A stretch of DNA of 64,000 bases from assembly GCF_014635345.1 (NCBI RefSeq), contig NZ_BMCU01000003.1, positions 62,001 through 126,000 of the forward strand, given 5' to 3'. The position numbers and the translations under genes were made by a program. Each line of letters begins with the position of its first letter. Positions within the stretch are counted from its first letter, which is position 1. This DNA is from Rhodococcoides trifolii (GTDB lineage Bacteria; Actinomycetota; Actinomycetes; Mycobacteriales; Mycobacteriaceae). The notes beneath the pieces are model-generated. The model saw only the letters and a list, made by a program, of their open reading frames with translations. It made no database searches and was not told where the DNA came from. This document shows, piece by piece, positions 62,624-64,000 of the stretch.

Positions 62624-63535
62624 TCAGCTCGACATCGCTTGCGGCGACGCCTCTCTCGCATCCTCCACGAGTCGATGGATGCGGCCCGTGAGCTCGTCCA
62701 ACTGATCGAGCACATCCGTCCGCAATGCCGCTTCGGTGGCCCGGTCCAGACCCGGCCCGCCTTCTGCCTGCACCGCGATAAGCAGTTCGATATTCGTGCG
62801 TAGAGCCGTCAGGGGAGCCTGCAACTCCGCACCGGCGTCCACGACCAGTTGGCTCTGACGCGCCCGTGACGAGTCGAGCGCGCGAAGCATCGCATTGAAC
62901 CCGACGGCCAACTGAGCCAACTCGTCCTTGCCGGTCACCGTGATCGGCGTCAGGTCTCCCATCGACGCCACCCGCCGTGTCGCACGAGTGAGGCGCTCGA
63001 CCGGCCTCAAGCCGATTCCCGCCGCCGCGGCGCCCACTGCGGCCGCGAGAAGAATGAGGAGGCCCCCCAGGGCGCTGAGCCACACCACCAGCGTGTGCAT
63101 GGTCGGCGCCATGGTGGATTCGGGTTCCGCCACCAGAACGATGTCTCCCCCGACCGCGGTTATGCCGCACATCAGGAAACCGTCCGCTTCGGTGGAAACC
63201 TGGCCTGTCTCACCTCTCACGAGGGGCTGCAGCGACGTGGACATCTGACCGCTCTCGGTCAGGAACGGTTCGGTGGATCCGTCCTGCGCGATGAATTCGC
63301 CCGCCGCCGTGATCATCGCGACGCGCATGGGGCCGGTTCCGTCGTTGGCGAAGCCGAGTGCGTTCGGCGACATCTGCGTGGACGAACTGACCGCCAGTTT
63401 GGCTGCGTTCCGCTCGACGCGCTCCGCGATCTGCGCACGCAGAGCGTCTTCGGTGACGACGTAGATGGCAATCGAACAGGCCGCCACCGCGATGGCCGCC
63501 AGAGCGGTCGTCAAGAGCAGAACGCGGCGCCGCAT
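62624..63535 (-). CDS. MprB-like sensor lacking the phospho-acceptor His and the ATPase domain
   Basis: 303 residues from ATG 63535, preceded by GAGGGG at 7 bases. Helix 1 (VLLLTTALAAIAVAACSIAIYVV), an outside sensor domain of about 115 residues, helix 2 (HTLVVWLSALGGLLILLAAAVGAAAAGIGL) and a HAMP-like linker (LRPVERLTRATRRVASMGDL) precede a dimerisation helix that reads VVDAGAELQAPLTALRTNIELL. In MprB this is VTDAGHELRTPLTSLRTN, so the phosphorylatable His is Ala and HELRTPLT has become AELQAPLT. The chain ends after the second dimerisation helix (RIHRLVEDAREA); no HATPase follows and a terminator sits 9 bases on. It cannot be a kinase. Confidence 0.85.
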   Translation of the reverse strand: MRRRVLLLTTALAAIAVAACSIAIYVVTEDALRAQIAERVERNAAKLAVSSSTQMSPNALGFANDGTGPMRVAMITAAGEFIAQDGSTEPFLTESGQMSTSLQPLVRGETGQVSTEADGFLMCGITAVGGDIVLVAEPESTMAPTMHTLVVWLSALGGLLILLAAAVGAAAAGIGLRPVERLTRATRRVASMGDLTPITVTGKDELAQLAVGFNAMLRALDSSRARQSQLVVDAGAELQAPLTALRTNIELLIAVQAEGGPGLDRATEAALRTDVLDQLDELTGRIHRLVEDAREASPQAMSS

Positions 63536-63688
63536 CGACAACCCCTCACCCGGGAAGGGCCGGGCGGAATGGAATCGCAGTCGTCGCACCACACGAGTAT
63601 CAGCGTCGATGCTGAGATGGCGCTGAGGGGTGTTCGGCGGGGCTGGGCGAAGCTCGCCTCGTACACCGCGACCGGGGCCGGAAACGAC

Positions 63689-63722
63689 TTCAGGCTCGGA
63701 ATCCGAAGATTCCGAGCCTGAA
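63689..63722 (-). terminator. Terminator of the tRNA gene
   Basis: Perfect 15-bp stem (TTCAGGCTCGGAATC and its complement) with a CGAA tetraloop, beginning 4 bases after the tRNA 3' end on the minus strand and followed by GTCGTTTCC. Confidence 0.88.
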
Positions 63723-63725
63723 GAG

Positions 63726-63802
63726 TGGTAGCGGGGACAGGATTTGAACCTGCGACCTCTGGGTTATGAGCCCAGCGAGCTACCGAGCTGCTCCACCCCG
63801 CG
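63726..63802 (-). tRNA. Initiator tRNA-fMet (CAU)
   Basis: 77 bases including the encoded CCA. Anticodon loop CTCATAA gives CAU. Initiator features are present: C1 opposite U72 unpaired at the acceptor end, and three consecutive G:C pairs in the anticodon stem (CTGGG/CCCAG). T arm GCAGGTTCAAATCCTGT is regular. Confidence 0.95.
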
Positions 63803-63850
63803 ATGCCTGCACCCGCTGCGATTCGTGAACCGCTTCGGTTGCTGAACAAG

Positions 63851-63880
63851 AAGTTACCGGACGGCGTCGACCAATAGCAA
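63851..63880 (-). promoter_or_regulatory. Promoter of the initiator tRNA gene
   Basis: On the minus strand TTGCTA (63880-63875) and TAACTT (63856-63851), 18 bases apart, about 49 bases upstream of the mature tRNA 5' end. The remaining sequence to 64000 shows no gene. Confidence 0.5.
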
Positions 63881-64000
63881 ATCGCGTGCCGAGCAACGGG
63901 ATTCCCGCGTCGAACGGGTGGAAATACGCGGAAATCGGGTGACCGCGGTCTCAAAAAGAGGGTGATCCCCGCCACGTAACAACAAGATCACGATCAGGAC

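Overview
The window is a high-GC actinobacterial chromosome segment. Gene content, the actinobacterial tmRNA tag (ADSNQRDYALAA), a mycobacterial-type beta-carbonic anhydrase, carboxylic acid reductase and the UfaA1/DUF1365/FAD-oxidoreductase lipid cluster point to a mycolic-acid genus, most likely Rhodococcus. The exact genus is inferred from gene order and protein character, not from a database search. Much of the order matches what I recall of Mycobacterium tuberculosis: Rv1591 and Rv1593c to Rv1614 (nrtR, nad, his, trp, lgt), Rv0446c to Rv0449c (lipid cluster), Rv3100c to Rv3105c (smpB, ftsX, ftsE, prfB) and Rv3137 to Rv3140 (hisN, fadE24, fadE23).

Layout. 1-12045 (minus): gltBD, then a TM2-domain membrane gene, lgt, trpA, trpB, trpC, a Trp-associated membrane gene and trpE, most joined by 4-base stop/start overlaps. 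12135-12623 (plus): a lone MarR regulator. 12627-20805 (minus): an eleven-gene his operon (hisD, C, B, an MFS exporter, an MmcQ/YjbR gene, hisH, a small membrane gene, priA, an IMPase gene, hisF, hisI). 20898-26669: an accessory stretch with an SRPBCC gene, a DUF222/HNH protein, an arsenic operon (arsR, acr3, single-Cys arsC-like) and a zinc-chaperone-like lipoprotein. 26672-32139: nadABC with divergent nrtR, a DUF2567 membrane gene and a TetR gene. 32144-43858: carboxylic acid reductase, a secreted EEP-family lipoprotein, an OafA-type acyltransferase, glgX and treY. 43844-49966 (minus): the lipid-methylation cluster and a small hydrolase. 50078-58339 (minus): ssrA, an SDR/DUF2867 protein, an EamA exporter, smpB, ftsX, ftsE, a three-gene mechanosensitive-channel cluster and prfB. 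58504-64000: carbonic anhydrase, hisN, fadE24-fadE23, a truncated MprB-like protein and initiator tRNA-Met.

How the genes work together. GltBD makes glutamate; the trp and his pathways use glutamine. No trpF is present here, and PriA in the his operon is the expected dual HisA/TrpF enzyme. hisN, 39 kb away from the his operon, supplies the histidinol-phosphatase step. NAD synthesis has a self-evident switch: a perfect inverted repeat overlapping the nrtR ribosome-binding site and start, upstream of nadABC. tmRNA and SmpB lie within 3 kb of each other.

Most unusual features: a complete, intact gene for an MprB-like sensor whose phospho-acceptor His is Ala and which has no ATPase domain; a 33-bp tandem repeat translated in frame into the NadB N-terminus, with a third diverged copy in the trpC-trpB gap; short tandem duplications spanning gene junctions at smpB/EamA and hydrolase/FAD-oxidoreductase; two membrane-protein genes whose only start that keeps helix 1 is CTG; a treY without treZ; and a roughly 60-residue insert in GlgX. 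There are no insertion sequences, prophage genes or CRISPR arrays, and no gene-free stretch above 300 bases.
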